From positions 1-8,822 of the forward strand of contig CAMJXZ010000125.1 in NCBI GenBank assembly GCA_946409855.1: a stretch of DNA of 8,822 nucleotides, in the 5' to 3' direction. Shown piece after piece: positions 1-6,409 of this stretch. Each line of letters begins with the position of its first letter. The first letter of the stretch is position 1. The stretch comes from an uncultured Clostridia bacterium. GTDB taxonomy: Bacteria; Bacillota; Clostridia; Christensenellales; Aristaeellaceae. The translations under genes and the position numbers were made by a program. A model generated the notes under the pieces. The model searched no databases, was not told where the DNA came from, and was given only the letters and a program-made list of their open reading frames with translations.

Positions 1-495
1 GCCCGCCACGGGAAACCATTTGAGCCGGACGGCAAACACATACTGAAACAGGCTGCCGAATACGAAAGCGGGGACCGATACGCCCAGCACCGCGATGAAA
101 ATGACCATGTAATCCGGCCACTTCCCGCGCTTGACGGCGGCCAGAATGCCGAACAGCACCCCGAAAACAAGACCGATCGCGCAGGAAATCAGGCCCAGGG
201 ACGCGGAAATAGGGAACCCTTTCTCGATAAAGCTGTTGACGGAGCGGTTTTTGTATTTGAACGAGATGCCGAAATCGCCGTGCAGCAGGTTGTTCATATA
301 CGTCAGATACTGCTGGTGCAGCGGCTTGTCCAGCCCGTATTTCACCTCCATGTTGGCGCGGATCTCGGGAAGGATCATCTTCTCGTTGGCAAACGGGTCC
401 CCCGGAATGGATTTCATCAGGATGAACGTCACCGTCAGAATGAACCACAGGGTGATGACTGCCAGCAGGAGGCGCTTCAAAAAATACTTCAGCAT
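1..495 (-). CDS. Oligopeptide/dipeptide ABC transporter permease, OppB/DppB type (partial, 3' end outside window)
   Basis: This is the N-terminal 165 residues of an inner-membrane permease that would form half of the channel of a peptide importer. Membrane segment 1 lies at about residues 9-27 and is followed by the PGDP motif (31-34). Next come GLDKPLHQQY (54-63) and GDFGIS (73-78), both typical of the OppB/DppB family, then membrane segments at about 98-120 and 131-155. The family is usually 300-320 residues long, so about half is missing beyond the left edge, including the EAA loop that contacts the ATPase. The ATG at 495 lies 12 bases after the stop of the aminopeptidase gene; a weak AGGA overlaps that stop, so translation is probably coupled. 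The two peptidases upstream in the operon point to peptide import, although the OppB family also includes nickel and glutathione transporters. Substrate is an inference. Confidence 0.93.
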   Translation of the reverse strand, partial: MLKYFLKRLLLAVITLWFILTVTFILMKSIPGDPFANEKMILPEIRANMEVKYGLDKPLHQQYLTYMNNLLHGDFGISFKYKNRSVNSFIEKGFPISASLGLISCAIGLVFGVLFGILAAVKRGKWPDYMVIFIAVLGVSVPAFVFGSLFQYVFAVRLKWFPVAG

Positions 496-507
496 CGATG
501 GCCCGTC

Positions 508-1623
508 CTATTTCAGATTTTCGGGGTTCAGTTGGAGCAGCTCTTCTTTGACAAACAGCCCGTCCCGGCGGATGATCTCCCCGTCGAACGCAATGGTGCC
601 GCCGCCCCATTCCGGCGTCTGAATCAGCACCAGGTCCCAGTGGATCTGGGAACGGTTCCCGTTGTCGCAGCCCATCACGCAGTTGCCGGGCGTGAAATGC
701 AGGCTGCCCATGATCTTTTCGTCAAACAGGGTCTCGTTCATGGGCCTGGTCACATAAGGGTTGACGCCCAGAGCGAATTCATCGATGTAGCGGGCGCCCT
801 CGTCCGTGTCCAGAATATCGTTGAGGCGCTTGGAATTGTTGGCCTCGGCCCGGACGATTTTGCCGTTTTTAAATTCAAAGCGGATGTTTTCAAAGCAGAA
901 CCCGTCCACCATGGAGGGGGTATTGTAGGTGATGACGCCGTTCACGGAATCCCGGACCGGGGCGGAATATACCTCGCCGTCCGGGATGTTGGCGTTTCCG
1001 TCGCACTTGACGCCGCCGATGCCGCGGATGGAGAAGGTCAAATCCGTCCCGGGGGCGGTAATGCGCACCCTGTCGGTGCGGTCCATGAGGGCCTTGAGCG
1101 GGTCCATGGCCCGGGACATTTTTTCATAATCCAGGCAGCAGGCGCCGAAATAAAAATCCTCAAAATCCTGCGTATTCATTTTGGCCGCCTGCGCCATCGC
1201 CGGGGTGGGGTACCGCAGCACGACCCACCGGGTGGTCGGGACGCGCACTTCCATCAGAAGCTTCCGGTCATACAGGGAATTATACAGCTCCATTTTGCCG
1301 AAATCCACGCCGCTTTCCTCAAAGCTGTTGACCGGCAGCCGCACGCCGATATAGCAGTCCATGGCGAGCATGCGTTCCTCTTCCCATTTGTACATCAGGC
1401 GCAGCTGTTCTTCCGAGCAGCCCTTCTGGATTTCCCGGTCCAGCTCCGGGAATTTGATGCTCAGAAAGGGCAGCCCGCCCGCCTGATAGGTTGCCCGGAT
1501 CAGTTCCATGGTAAACGCGGTATCGATTCCCCGGGTTTCGATCAGCACCTTTTCCCCGGGCTTTACCCCAAGGGAATGGCCGATCAGGTTTTGCGCCAGC
1601 TTTTTTACCCGCGTGTCGATCAT
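508..1623 (-). CDS. M29-family metallo-aminopeptidase-like protein
   Basis: A 371-residue cytoplasmic protein resembling the M29 aminopeptidases (AmpS, PepS, aminopeptidase T), which remove N-terminal residues from peptides using two metal ions. The expected metal ligands are visible: E217 in GEVYSAP, E282 in DEFALG, H309 in GSLHF, and H328/D330 in SQIHWD. The tyrosine that in aminopeptidase T lies seven residues after the first His appears here as V316. The ATG at 1623 was chosen because GAAAGGA precedes it by a suitable gap and because it overlaps the upstream M24 stop as ATGA, a usual coupling arrangement. A longer in-frame reading to 1755 lies inside the M24 gene and is unlikely. Length is slightly below the usual 400-410. 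The fold is shared with the iron dioxygenase NicX, so a non-peptidase role is possible, but two neighbours favour peptide breakdown. Confidence 0.88.
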   Translation of the reverse strand: MIDTRVKKLAQNLIGHSLGVKPGEKVLIETRGIDTAFTMELIRATYQAGGLPFLSIKFPELDREIQKGCSEEQLRLMYKWEEERMLAMDCYIGVRLPVNSFEESGVDFGKMELYNSLYDRKLLMEVRVPTTRWVVLRYPTPAMAQAAKMNTQDFEDFYFGACCLDYEKMSRAMDPLKALMDRTDRVRITAPGTDLTFSIRGIGGVKCDGNANIPDGEVYSAPVRDSVNGVITYNTPSMVDGFCFENIRFEFKNGKIVRAEANNSKRLNDILDTDEGARYIDEFALGVNPYVTRPMNETLFDEKIMGSLHFTPGNCVMGCDNGNRSQIHWDLVLIQTPEWGGGTIAFDGEIIRRDGLFVKEELLQLNPENLK

Positions 1624-2873
1624 GGTGATGTCCTTTCTTCTTCGTCCGCCGGAAGAAAACGGATGATTTCGCGTTTGTCGTCCATAAAACAGGTTTGGCC
1701 GCCCGTATAGGCGATGGTTTCCTCCAGGTACATATAGACCAGCTGATTGTCCCATTCCGGCACGGGCTGGGCGATATTCAGCTCCAGCGCGTAGCAGGTG
1801 TCCTCATGCAGGACCAGTTCGCCGTGCCCGGGCACAAAGCCCTGGTTGTCGTACATGCCCACGCAGGGGCCGGCGCTGTGGCCGAAGGTGCCGATCGGGT
1901 GGCAGTAGATCATCGCCCGGATGCCTTCCTGCCCCGCCTGCTCCATGGCGGAGGCGAAAATCTCATTGCCCGTCCGGCCGGACCGGTAATGGCTCCGGAC
2001 GATGTCCTGGAACCGGTTGCCCGTTTTGAAGGCGGCCCGGATCCCTTCCGGGATCCCGCGCTCCCCTTTGCGGCCGATGTACACCAGTCGCTGCGTATCC
2101 GTATGCAGCCCCAGGCAGACCAGCCCCACATCGCAGTGCACGATATCGCCTTCCTCGATGACCGCGCCGCTCATCCGGGTATCCCCGCTGCCCCTGCGCT
2201 GCAGGTCGACATCCGGAGAAAACCAGAACGGCAGACCCAGATCATTCACCCGCTGCATGATTTCCCATTCCACATCGGCAGTCGTGGTGACGCCGGGCCG
2301 GATCACGCTTTTGCTGAATACTTCATCCACGATGTCCATCATCATCCGGTAGACGGCGGGATACAGCGAAAGCTCGCGGGGGGTGCGCGTCTCGATCCAC
2401 CGGACGGCGAGCGCCTCCGCGCTGACGAGCGGCACGCTCCCGCACAGGGCCAGCTGCAGATGATCATACAGGTTCTTGCTCAGACCGTCCGCCATGGCGC
2501 ACTCGTTGGAGATATTGACGTGCACCTTGGCGGGCTTTTTTCCGGCGATCAGGTGATTCAGGGCTTCGAATACGTCGTCCTTTCGGTTCATCGCCTGCCG
2601 GTAAAACCCGTCCAGCCGGGGATTGGGCCGCGAAACATTCAGCGCCTCGTATGTGCCGTCCCTGTCCAGGCAGAAGACCAGGCAGGTGGTGCGGCTGGCG
2701 TTTTTGACCAGAGAAGGGACCAGCGTTTTGAAGAGAGGATCCTCATTGTATTCCCTGGAGATCACCACCCACATTTCCACCCCGCATTCCTTCATCAGGC
2801 GGGGCATCAGGCTGTGAATGCGCTCTTTCAGGATTTCATCAAACAGGGCATATTGTTCCCGGACGGTCCACAT
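1620..2873 (-). CDS. M24-family metallopeptidase (Xaa-Pro peptidase/creatinase fold)
   Basis: A 417-residue protein with the two-domain layout of Xaa-Pro dipeptidases: an N-terminal creatinase-like domain (about 1-165) and a C-terminal pita-bread catalytic domain (about 170-405). The dinuclear metal site can be read as D248 (HCDVG), D259 (HTDTQR), H332 (GHSAG), E364 (ALELN) and E384 (LEET). The usual second His after the GHGIG box (VHE) is not seen; the sequence there reads VGMYDNQ. The ATG at 2873 has AAAGGAAG upstream with 9 bases between. This is the first gene of the minus-strand operon and overlaps the M29 gene by 4 bases. The family includes prolidases that cleave X-Pro dipeptides, which would fit a peptide importer in the same operon, but M24 members also act on other C-N bonds. 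Exact substrate is unknown. Confidence 0.9.
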   Translation of the reverse strand: MWTVREQYALFDEILKERIHSLMPRLMKECGVEMWVVISREYNEDPLFKTLVPSLVKNASRTTCLVFCLDRDGTYEALNVSRPNPRLDGFYRQAMNRKDDVFEALNHLIAGKKPAKVHVNISNECAMADGLSKNLYDHLQLALCGSVPLVSAEALAVRWIETRTPRELSLYPAVYRMMMDIVDEVFSKSVIRPGVTTTADVEWEIMQRVNDLGLPFWFSPDVDLQRRGSGDTRMSGAVIEEGDIVHCDVGLVCLGLHTDTQRLVYIGRKGERGIPEGIRAAFKTGNRFQDIVRSHYRSGRTGNEIFASAMEQAGQEGIRAMIYCHPIGTFGHSAGPCVGMYDNQGFVPGHGELVLHEDTCYALELNIAQPVPEWDNQLVYMYLEETIAYTGGQTCFMDDKREIIRFLPADEEERTSP

Positions 2874-2917
2874 GATGCGGCACTTCCTTTTTCAGCGGAT
2901 ATGTTCAGACGCCTTTG

Positions 2918-2923
2918 ATTATA
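2918..2923 (-). promoter_or_regulatory. Candidate -10 box for the peptidase/transporter operon
   Basis: Read on the minus strand this is a perfect TATAAT, preceded by TTG and lying 45 bases upstream of the M24 start codon. No convincing -35 hexamer is found 16-18 bases upstream (CAGCGG at 17), so the promoter may depend on an activator. The dyad at 2959-2976 lies just upstream of that position. Confidence 0.5.
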
Positions 2924-2958
2924 CAATAGGATATCAGGCACCGCTGCATTTTTCTTGT

Positions 2959-2976
2959 CTTTTTTGTACAAAAAAG
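2959..2976. promoter_or_regulatory. 18-bp perfect palindrome, candidate operator
   Basis: CTTTTTTGTACAAAAAAG is perfectly self-complementary. It lies between two divergent transcription units, about 13 bases beyond the weak -35 position of the minus-strand promoter and about 31 bases before the plus-strand -35 box. Such a site suits a dimeric regulator acting on both operons. No regulator gene is visible nearby and the AT-rich arms could partly be chance, so the role is an inference. Confidence 0.45.
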
Positions 2977-2977
2977 G

Positions 2978-3002
2978 GGACATTCGGCGGACGCCGGTGT
3001 CC
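2978..3002. promoter_or_regulatory. Second dyad symmetry next to the plus-strand promoter
   Basis: Outer arms GGACA (2978-2982) and TGTCC (2998-3002) enclose inner arms CGGCG (2985-2989) and CGCCG (2992-2996), with two unpaired bases on one side and one on the other. It ends five bases before the -35 box of the plus-strand promoter. It could be an operator; since it lies upstream of the predicted transcript start it is unlikely to act as RNA for that operon. Confidence 0.35.
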
Positions 3003-3007
3003 TGCTG

Positions 3008-3036
3008 TTGACTTTTCCCGGACGCAATGATAGACT
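3008..3036 (+). promoter_or_regulatory. Sigma-70/SigA-type promoter for the TIGR04076-AKR-amidohydrolase operon
   Basis: TTGACT (-35, 3008-3013) and TAGACT (-10, 3031-3036) are separated by 17 bases, and TGA directly before the -10 gives an extended -10 (TGn). Transcription would start near 3043, leaving a leader of about 20 bases that contains the ribosome binding site GAGAGGTG (3048-3055). This also argues against a protein start at the TTG of 3008. Confidence 0.65.
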
Positions 3037-3061
3037 GCCCGTGGAAAGAGAGGTGCCGAAA

Positions 3062-3433
3062 ATGCCTCAGGACGAATTCGTACTATATGATCTGCGGGTG
3101 GAAGTGGTGGATACCGGAAGGCCCATGGTATGCAGCCACCGCCCGGGGGATTATTTCCTGGTGGAAGGGGAGAATCTCGTTTTCCCTGAAACCGACCGGT
3201 TCTCCATGTACGCGCTTGCGGCGCTGCTGCCCCTGCTGCCGGCCAGACAGCGGCCGCTGCAGAAGAACGACTGGATGCTGTCCGACAGCCTGATCGCCTG
3301 CCCGGACCCGAACTGCGGCGCGTGTTTCCGCATCACGCGCACCAAAAAGCATATTTTCAGCCACGCGGCCTGCACCGCGGAAGCTGTTTGCGAAAGGGAG
3401 GATGACGCTTATGAAACAGGCGCAGCCTTATGA
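3062..3433 (+). CDS. TIGR04076-type small Cys-containing protein of unknown function
   Basis: A 123-residue soluble protein. The pattern matches what I recall of the TIGR04076 family: an N-terminal beta segment (VLYDLRVEVVD, 7-17), a HRPGDYFLVEGE stretch (26-37), a middle helix ending in a proline-rich turn (FSMYALAALLPLLPAR, 47-62), and a CPDPNCGACF block (80-89). Cysteines are C24, C80, C85, C88, C104 and C110. The ATG at 3062 has GAGAGGTG six bases upstream; the longer in-frame reading from 3008 would begin inside the promoter. A tail of roughly 27 residues follows the conserved core. From memory, family members are often encoded beside aldo/keto reductases, as here. No biochemical role is established to my knowledge; a metal or redox accessory function is only a guess from the cysteines. 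Confidence 0.82.
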   Translation: MPQDEFVLYDLRVEVVDTGRPMVCSHRPGDYFLVEGENLVFPETDRFSMYALAALLPLLPARQRPLQKNDWMLSDSLIACPDPNCGACFRITRTKKHIFSHAACTAEAVCEREDDAYETGAAL

Positions 3434-4472
3434 ACTGGCCCCGGGGTATCATATCAACCGGGCGATCAACGGCTGCTGGCAGCTGTCTTTGGGCCACAGC
3501 CTGAACGGCCCGCTGGACCCTCAGGACGTGATGCGCGCTTTTCATCTGCTGGTGGAAAACGGTTTTACCACCTTTGACTGCGCCGATATCTATACCGGCG
3601 CGGAGGATTTTATCGGCCGGTTCGTTTCAGAGCTCAGGCAGGGAAAGGGAACCGTCTCCCCCGATGATATCCAGATCCATACCAAGTACGTGCCTGATAT
3701 CAACCTGCTCAGGGACGTGGATTTCGCCTATACCGAAAGCATCATTGACCGGAGCCTCCGCCGGCTGAACCGGGACATCCTGGACCTGGTGCAGTTCCAC
3801 TGGTGGGATTACGATGTGCCGGGCTGCCTGGACGTGGCGGGCTATCTGGTGAAACTCCGGGAGAAGGGCAAGATCCGGCACATCGGGGTCACCAATTTTG
3901 ACACGCCGCACCTGAAGGAACTGGTGGACGCGGGCATACCGGTCATTTCCATCCAGTCCCAGTACTCGCTCTTTGACCGCCGTACCGAAAAAGCCATGCT
4001 GCCCTACTGCCGGGCGCACGGCATCAGCCAGCTGTGCTACGGCACGCTTTCGGGCGGCTTCCTGGCGGAGAGGTATATCGGCCGGACGGATTTTACGCCC
4101 GAAACCCGTTCCCAGGTCAAGTACATGCAGGTGATCGAGGATACCCTCGGCACGGACGGATACCAGCGGCTGCTGCAGCTGCTCAGGCAGATCGGGGACG
4201 CGCACGGGGTCAGCACTTCCAACGTGGCCACCAGATACATCCTGGACCAGCCCGGCGTGGGCGCGGCGATTATCGGTGTGCGCAACAGCCGGCATGTCGC
4301 GTCCAACGCGCAGCTGTTCACCTTTGACCTGACGGACGGGGAAAAGCAGGCCGTCGCCGCGCTGCTCCGGGAATACCCCGGCCTGCCCGGCGAGCCGTTC
4401 GCGCTGGAACGCACGGTAGGCTCCAAATACAGGATCATCATGCACATGAACGTCAACGAGGAAGAAAACTGA
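3411..4472 (+). CDS. Aldo/keto reductase
   Basis: A 353-residue cytoplasmic NAD(P)H-dependent oxidoreductase with a TIM-barrel fold. The catalytic tetrad of the superfamily is complete: D56 and Y61 (FDCADIY), K92 (HTKY) and H130 (QFHWW). The strand motif IRHIGVTNFD (155-164) and the C-terminal cofactor-binding segment IIGVRNSRHVASNA (287-300) are present. I place the start at the ATG of 3411, where AAGGGAGG (3394-3401) lies nine bases upstream; the in-frame ATG at 3402 directly abuts that site and is too close. The start lies inside the previous gene, giving a 23-base overlap, so the two proteins are probably made in linked amounts. The substrate cannot be told from sequence; the downstream amidohydrolase suggests a shared small-molecule pathway. 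Confidence 0.93.
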   Translation: MKQAQPYELAPGYHINRAINGCWQLSLGHSLNGPLDPQDVMRAFHLLVENGFTTFDCADIYTGAEDFIGRFVSELRQGKGTVSPDDIQIHTKYVPDINLLRDVDFAYTESIIDRSLRRLNRDILDLVQFHWWDYDVPGCLDVAGYLVKLREKGKIRHIGVTNFDTPHLKELVDAGIPVISIQSQYSLFDRRTEKAMLPYCRAHGISQLCYGTLSGGFLAERYIGRTDFTPETRSQVKYMQVIEDTLGTDGYQRLLQLLRQIGDAHGVSTSNVATRYILDQPGVGAAIIGVRNSRHVASNAQLFTFDLTDGEKQAVAALLREYPGLPGEPFALERTVGSKYRIIMHMNVNEEEN

Positions 4473-4534
4473 TCATGACGCTGTCTCCCTGCCGGCAGCG
4501 CACGCCCATGAGGACTTGAAACGGGGGCCGTCCA

Positions 4535-6169
4535 TTGAAATCGATTTACCGCAACGCGCTGGTATACGCCGGCGGAAAAACGCTTCGCCGGGCTTTCCTG
4601 GTGGAAAACGGGGTTTTTACGGCGGTCGGGCCGGAGGAGGAGGTTCTCCGGCTCGCCGGTCCTGACGCGGCCGATGTCGATCTCCATGGGCGCTTTGTCT
4701 GTCCCGGGTTCAACGATTCCCACATGCATCTGATCAGCCTGGGGCAGTTCCTGCAGACCGCCCGGCTGTCGCGCCATACGGACAGCCTTGCCGGCCTGAT
4801 GGAATATCTGCGGCGATTCGCGTCGGAGCATCCTCCCCGTGCCGGCCGGTGGCTGCGGGGCCGCGGCTGGAACCAGGATTACTTTACGGATGTAAAGCGC
4901 ATGCCAGACCGCCGCGATCTGGACGCGGTCTCCAAAGGCTTCCCGATCATGATCACGCGGGCCTGCGGTCATTGCTGCGTCGTCAATTCACGCGTGCTGG
5001 AAATCGCCGGCATCACCGGGCAGACGCCCTCTCCCCCGGGAGGCAGCATCGGCACGGAAAACGGGGAACCGGACGGAAGGCTTTATGACAACGCGATCGA
5101 GCTGCTCAACCCGTTTCTCCCTCTGCCGGATCAGAACGAGCTGAAGGACATGATCCGCCTGGCCTGCCAAACGCTCAACGCCTACGGCATCACCAGCGCC
5201 CAGAGCGATGATTATTCCCTGTTCCGCGCCGTCCCTTACGAAACGGTGAACGCCGCCTTCCGGGAACTGGCGGAAAGCGGGGAGTTGACCGTGCGGGTCT
5301 GTGAACAGGCCAATTTCCCCACGCTTGCGGAACTGAACCGTTTCCTCGAAGCGGGAAACCGCACCAGGGAAGGCGGCGACTTTTTCCGGATCGGCCCTGT
5401 CAAAATACTGGGAGACGGTTCGCTGGGCAGCCGCACCGCCCATCTGTCGCAGCCCTACGCGGACAGGCCGGATACCCGCGGCTTTTCCTTATTCAGCGCC
5501 GAAGAGATGAACGATATGATCCGCTGCGCGCATGCGCGCGGCATGCAGGTCGCCGTTCACGCCATCGGGGACGCCTGCCTGGACCGGGTCCTGGACGCCA
5601 TCGAAGCGGCGCTGAAAAACCATCCCCGGCAGGACCACCGCCACGGCATCGTGCACTGCCAGATCACGCGGCCGGATCAGCTGGAGCGGATCAGCCGGCT
5701 GAAGCTGCATGTTTATGCGCAGTCGATTTTCCTGGATTACGACAATCATATCGTTGAAAGCCGGGTAGGCCCGGAACGCGCGAAGACCAGCTATCGCTGG
5801 AAAACACTGATGAACCTCGGCGTCCCGGTCTCCAACGGGTCCGACAGTCCGGTCGAACTGCCGGACGTCATGCGCGGCATAGAATGCGCGGTGACCCGCA
5901 CTTCCCTGGACGGCACCGGCCCGTATTTGCCGGAGGAAGCCTTCAGCGTGGAGGAAGCGCTGGACAGTTTTACGGTTCTGGGCGCGTCCGCCAGCTTTGA
6001 AGAACAGAAAAAAGGCCGCATTGCCCCGGGCTTCCTGGCGGACTTTGCCGTGCTGGAGCGCAGCCCGTTTGACACGCCGCCCCGGGATCTTCACACGATC
6101 GCTGTCCTTTCCTGCTATCTGGGCGGACGATGTGTGTACCGCAGGCCTGCCCGGGACGAACAGGCATAA
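4535..6169 (+). CDS. YtcJ-like amidohydrolase (amidohydrolase 3 family)
   Basis: A 544-residue metal-dependent hydrolase, the usual length for YtcJ/NfdA-like enzymes. An N-terminal beta-sandwich segment (1-55) leads into the barrel with DSHMH (61-65; H63 and H65 as metal ligands). These are followed by a lysine in GPVKILGDGSLGSRT (K290), H342 in VHAIGD, H374 in IVHCQ and the acid D437 in GSDSPVE. The C-terminal GRIAPGFLADFAVL (494-507) is a hallmark of the superfamily. The start is TTG at 4535: an in-frame TGA lies at 4517-4519, no ATG follows nearby, and GGGGG (4523-4527) is seven bases upstream. It lies 62 bases after the aldo/keto reductase with no terminator between, so it is probably co-transcribed. 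Family members hydrolyse amides such as N-substituted formamides; the substrate here is unknown. Confidence 0.92.
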   Translation: MKSIYRNALVYAGGKTLRRAFLVENGVFTAVGPEEEVLRLAGPDAADVDLHGRFVCPGFNDSHMHLISLGQFLQTARLSRHTDSLAGLMEYLRRFASEHPPRAGRWLRGRGWNQDYFTDVKRMPDRRDLDAVSKGFPIMITRACGHCCVVNSRVLEIAGITGQTPSPPGGSIGTENGEPDGRLYDNAIELLNPFLPLPDQNELKDMIRLACQTLNAYGITSAQSDDYSLFRAVPYETVNAAFRELAESGELTVRVCEQANFPTLAELNRFLEAGNRTREGGDFFRIGPVKILGDGSLGSRTAHLSQPYADRPDTRGFSLFSAEEMNDMIRCAHARGMQVAVHAIGDACLDRVLDAIEAALKNHPRQDHRHGIVHCQITRPDQLERISRLKLHVYAQSIFLDYDNHIVESRVGPERAKTSYRWKTLMNLGVPVSNGSDSPVELPDVMRGIECAVTRTSLDGTGPYLPEEAFSVEEALDSFTVLGASASFEEQKKGRIAPGFLADFAVLERSPFDTPPRDLHTIAVLSCYLGGRCVYRRPARDEQA

Positions 6170-6190
6170 AACATCGATTCGCCGTACAGA

Positions 6191-6245
6191 AAGCCCCAGG
6201 TCCGGATTCCGCCGGGAAACCGCGGTTCAGCCGGACCCGGGGCTT
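6191..6245 (-). terminator. Hairpin terminator of the minus-strand RNA (possibly bidirectional)
   Basis: Arms 6191-6205 and 6231-6245 form a 15-position stem around a 25-base loop that itself can fold (CCGC/GCGG). The one imperfect position, A6198 opposite C6238, is a mismatch on the plus strand but a U.G pair on the minus strand, so the stem is complete only in the minus direction. There it is followed by TTTCTGT, a modest U tract. On the plus strand the following bases are ATTGCTCCC, poor for termination, yet it is the only hairpin after the amidohydrolase gene. Confidence 0.65.
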
Positions 6246-6409
6246 ATTGCTCCCCCAACAAATTCTTGAATCATCTGCAGCGTCATAAGGGGCGATATAC
6301 TGCGTCATGAAAGCTTGCCGTACCTACGGGTACGCCTGCGCTTTCATTCCTTGTCTCTCACCCCTTCTGCCGCAGTATCCAGCTTCAAGAATTCATTGGT
6401 GGAGCAATA
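6245..6409 (-). ncRNA. Structured non-coding RNA, class unproven (raiA-motif-like candidate)
   Basis: The 165 bases form a large imperfect inverted repeat. Closing stem: 6245-6270 with 6384-6409, 26 positions of which 23 are Watson-Crick; 6259/6395 and 6260/6394 are A.C on the plus strand but G.U on the minus strand, and 6254/6400 is a mismatch. Internal stem: 6287-6295 with 6358-6366, nine pairs including one (6293/6360) that forms only on the minus strand. Apical stem: 6307-6314 with 6340-6347, eight perfect pairs, topped by CGTACC/GGTACG (6319-6324, 6329-6334). In addition 6297-6304 is exactly complementary to 6371-6378, crossing the internal stem as a pseudoknot would. The terminator hairpin abuts the closing stem. 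No good reading frame or clear promoter is seen. Size, long closing stem and pseudoknot recall the raiA motif, but I cannot verify this; a palindromic mobile repeat is the alternative. Confidence 0.72.

Noticed and set aside
280..1710. Long open frame of 476 codons on the plus strand
   Set aside because: It lies antisense to the M29 gene with its clear metal-binding motifs; long antisense frames are common in GC-rich DNA and the translation shows no family pattern.
1695..2918. Long open frame of 407 codons on the plus strand
   Set aside because: Antisense to the M24 gene, His/Gln/Ala-rich shadow composition, and it would begin inside the opposite operon without a promoter.
3008..3061. Upstream TTG start for the TIGR04076-type gene
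   Set aside because: The TTG is part of the -35 box, so the codon would not be transcribed; the ATG at 3062 has a good ribosome binding site.
4475..4519. 14-codon frame between the aldo/keto reductase and the amidohydrolase, a possible leader peptide
   Set aside because: The upstream GAGGAAG is about 11 bases away and the peptide shows no regulatory codon run; chance is enough to explain it.
4037..4972. Open frame of 311 codons on the minus strand
   Set aside because: It spans parts of the aldo/keto reductase and amidohydrolase genes in antisense; both have complete catalytic motifs in the plus direction.
6245..6409. Insertion sequence or miniature inverted-repeat element
   Set aside because: Not excluded, but no target-site duplication or transposase trace flanks it, and the strand-specific wobble pairs with the abutting terminator fit an RNA gene better.
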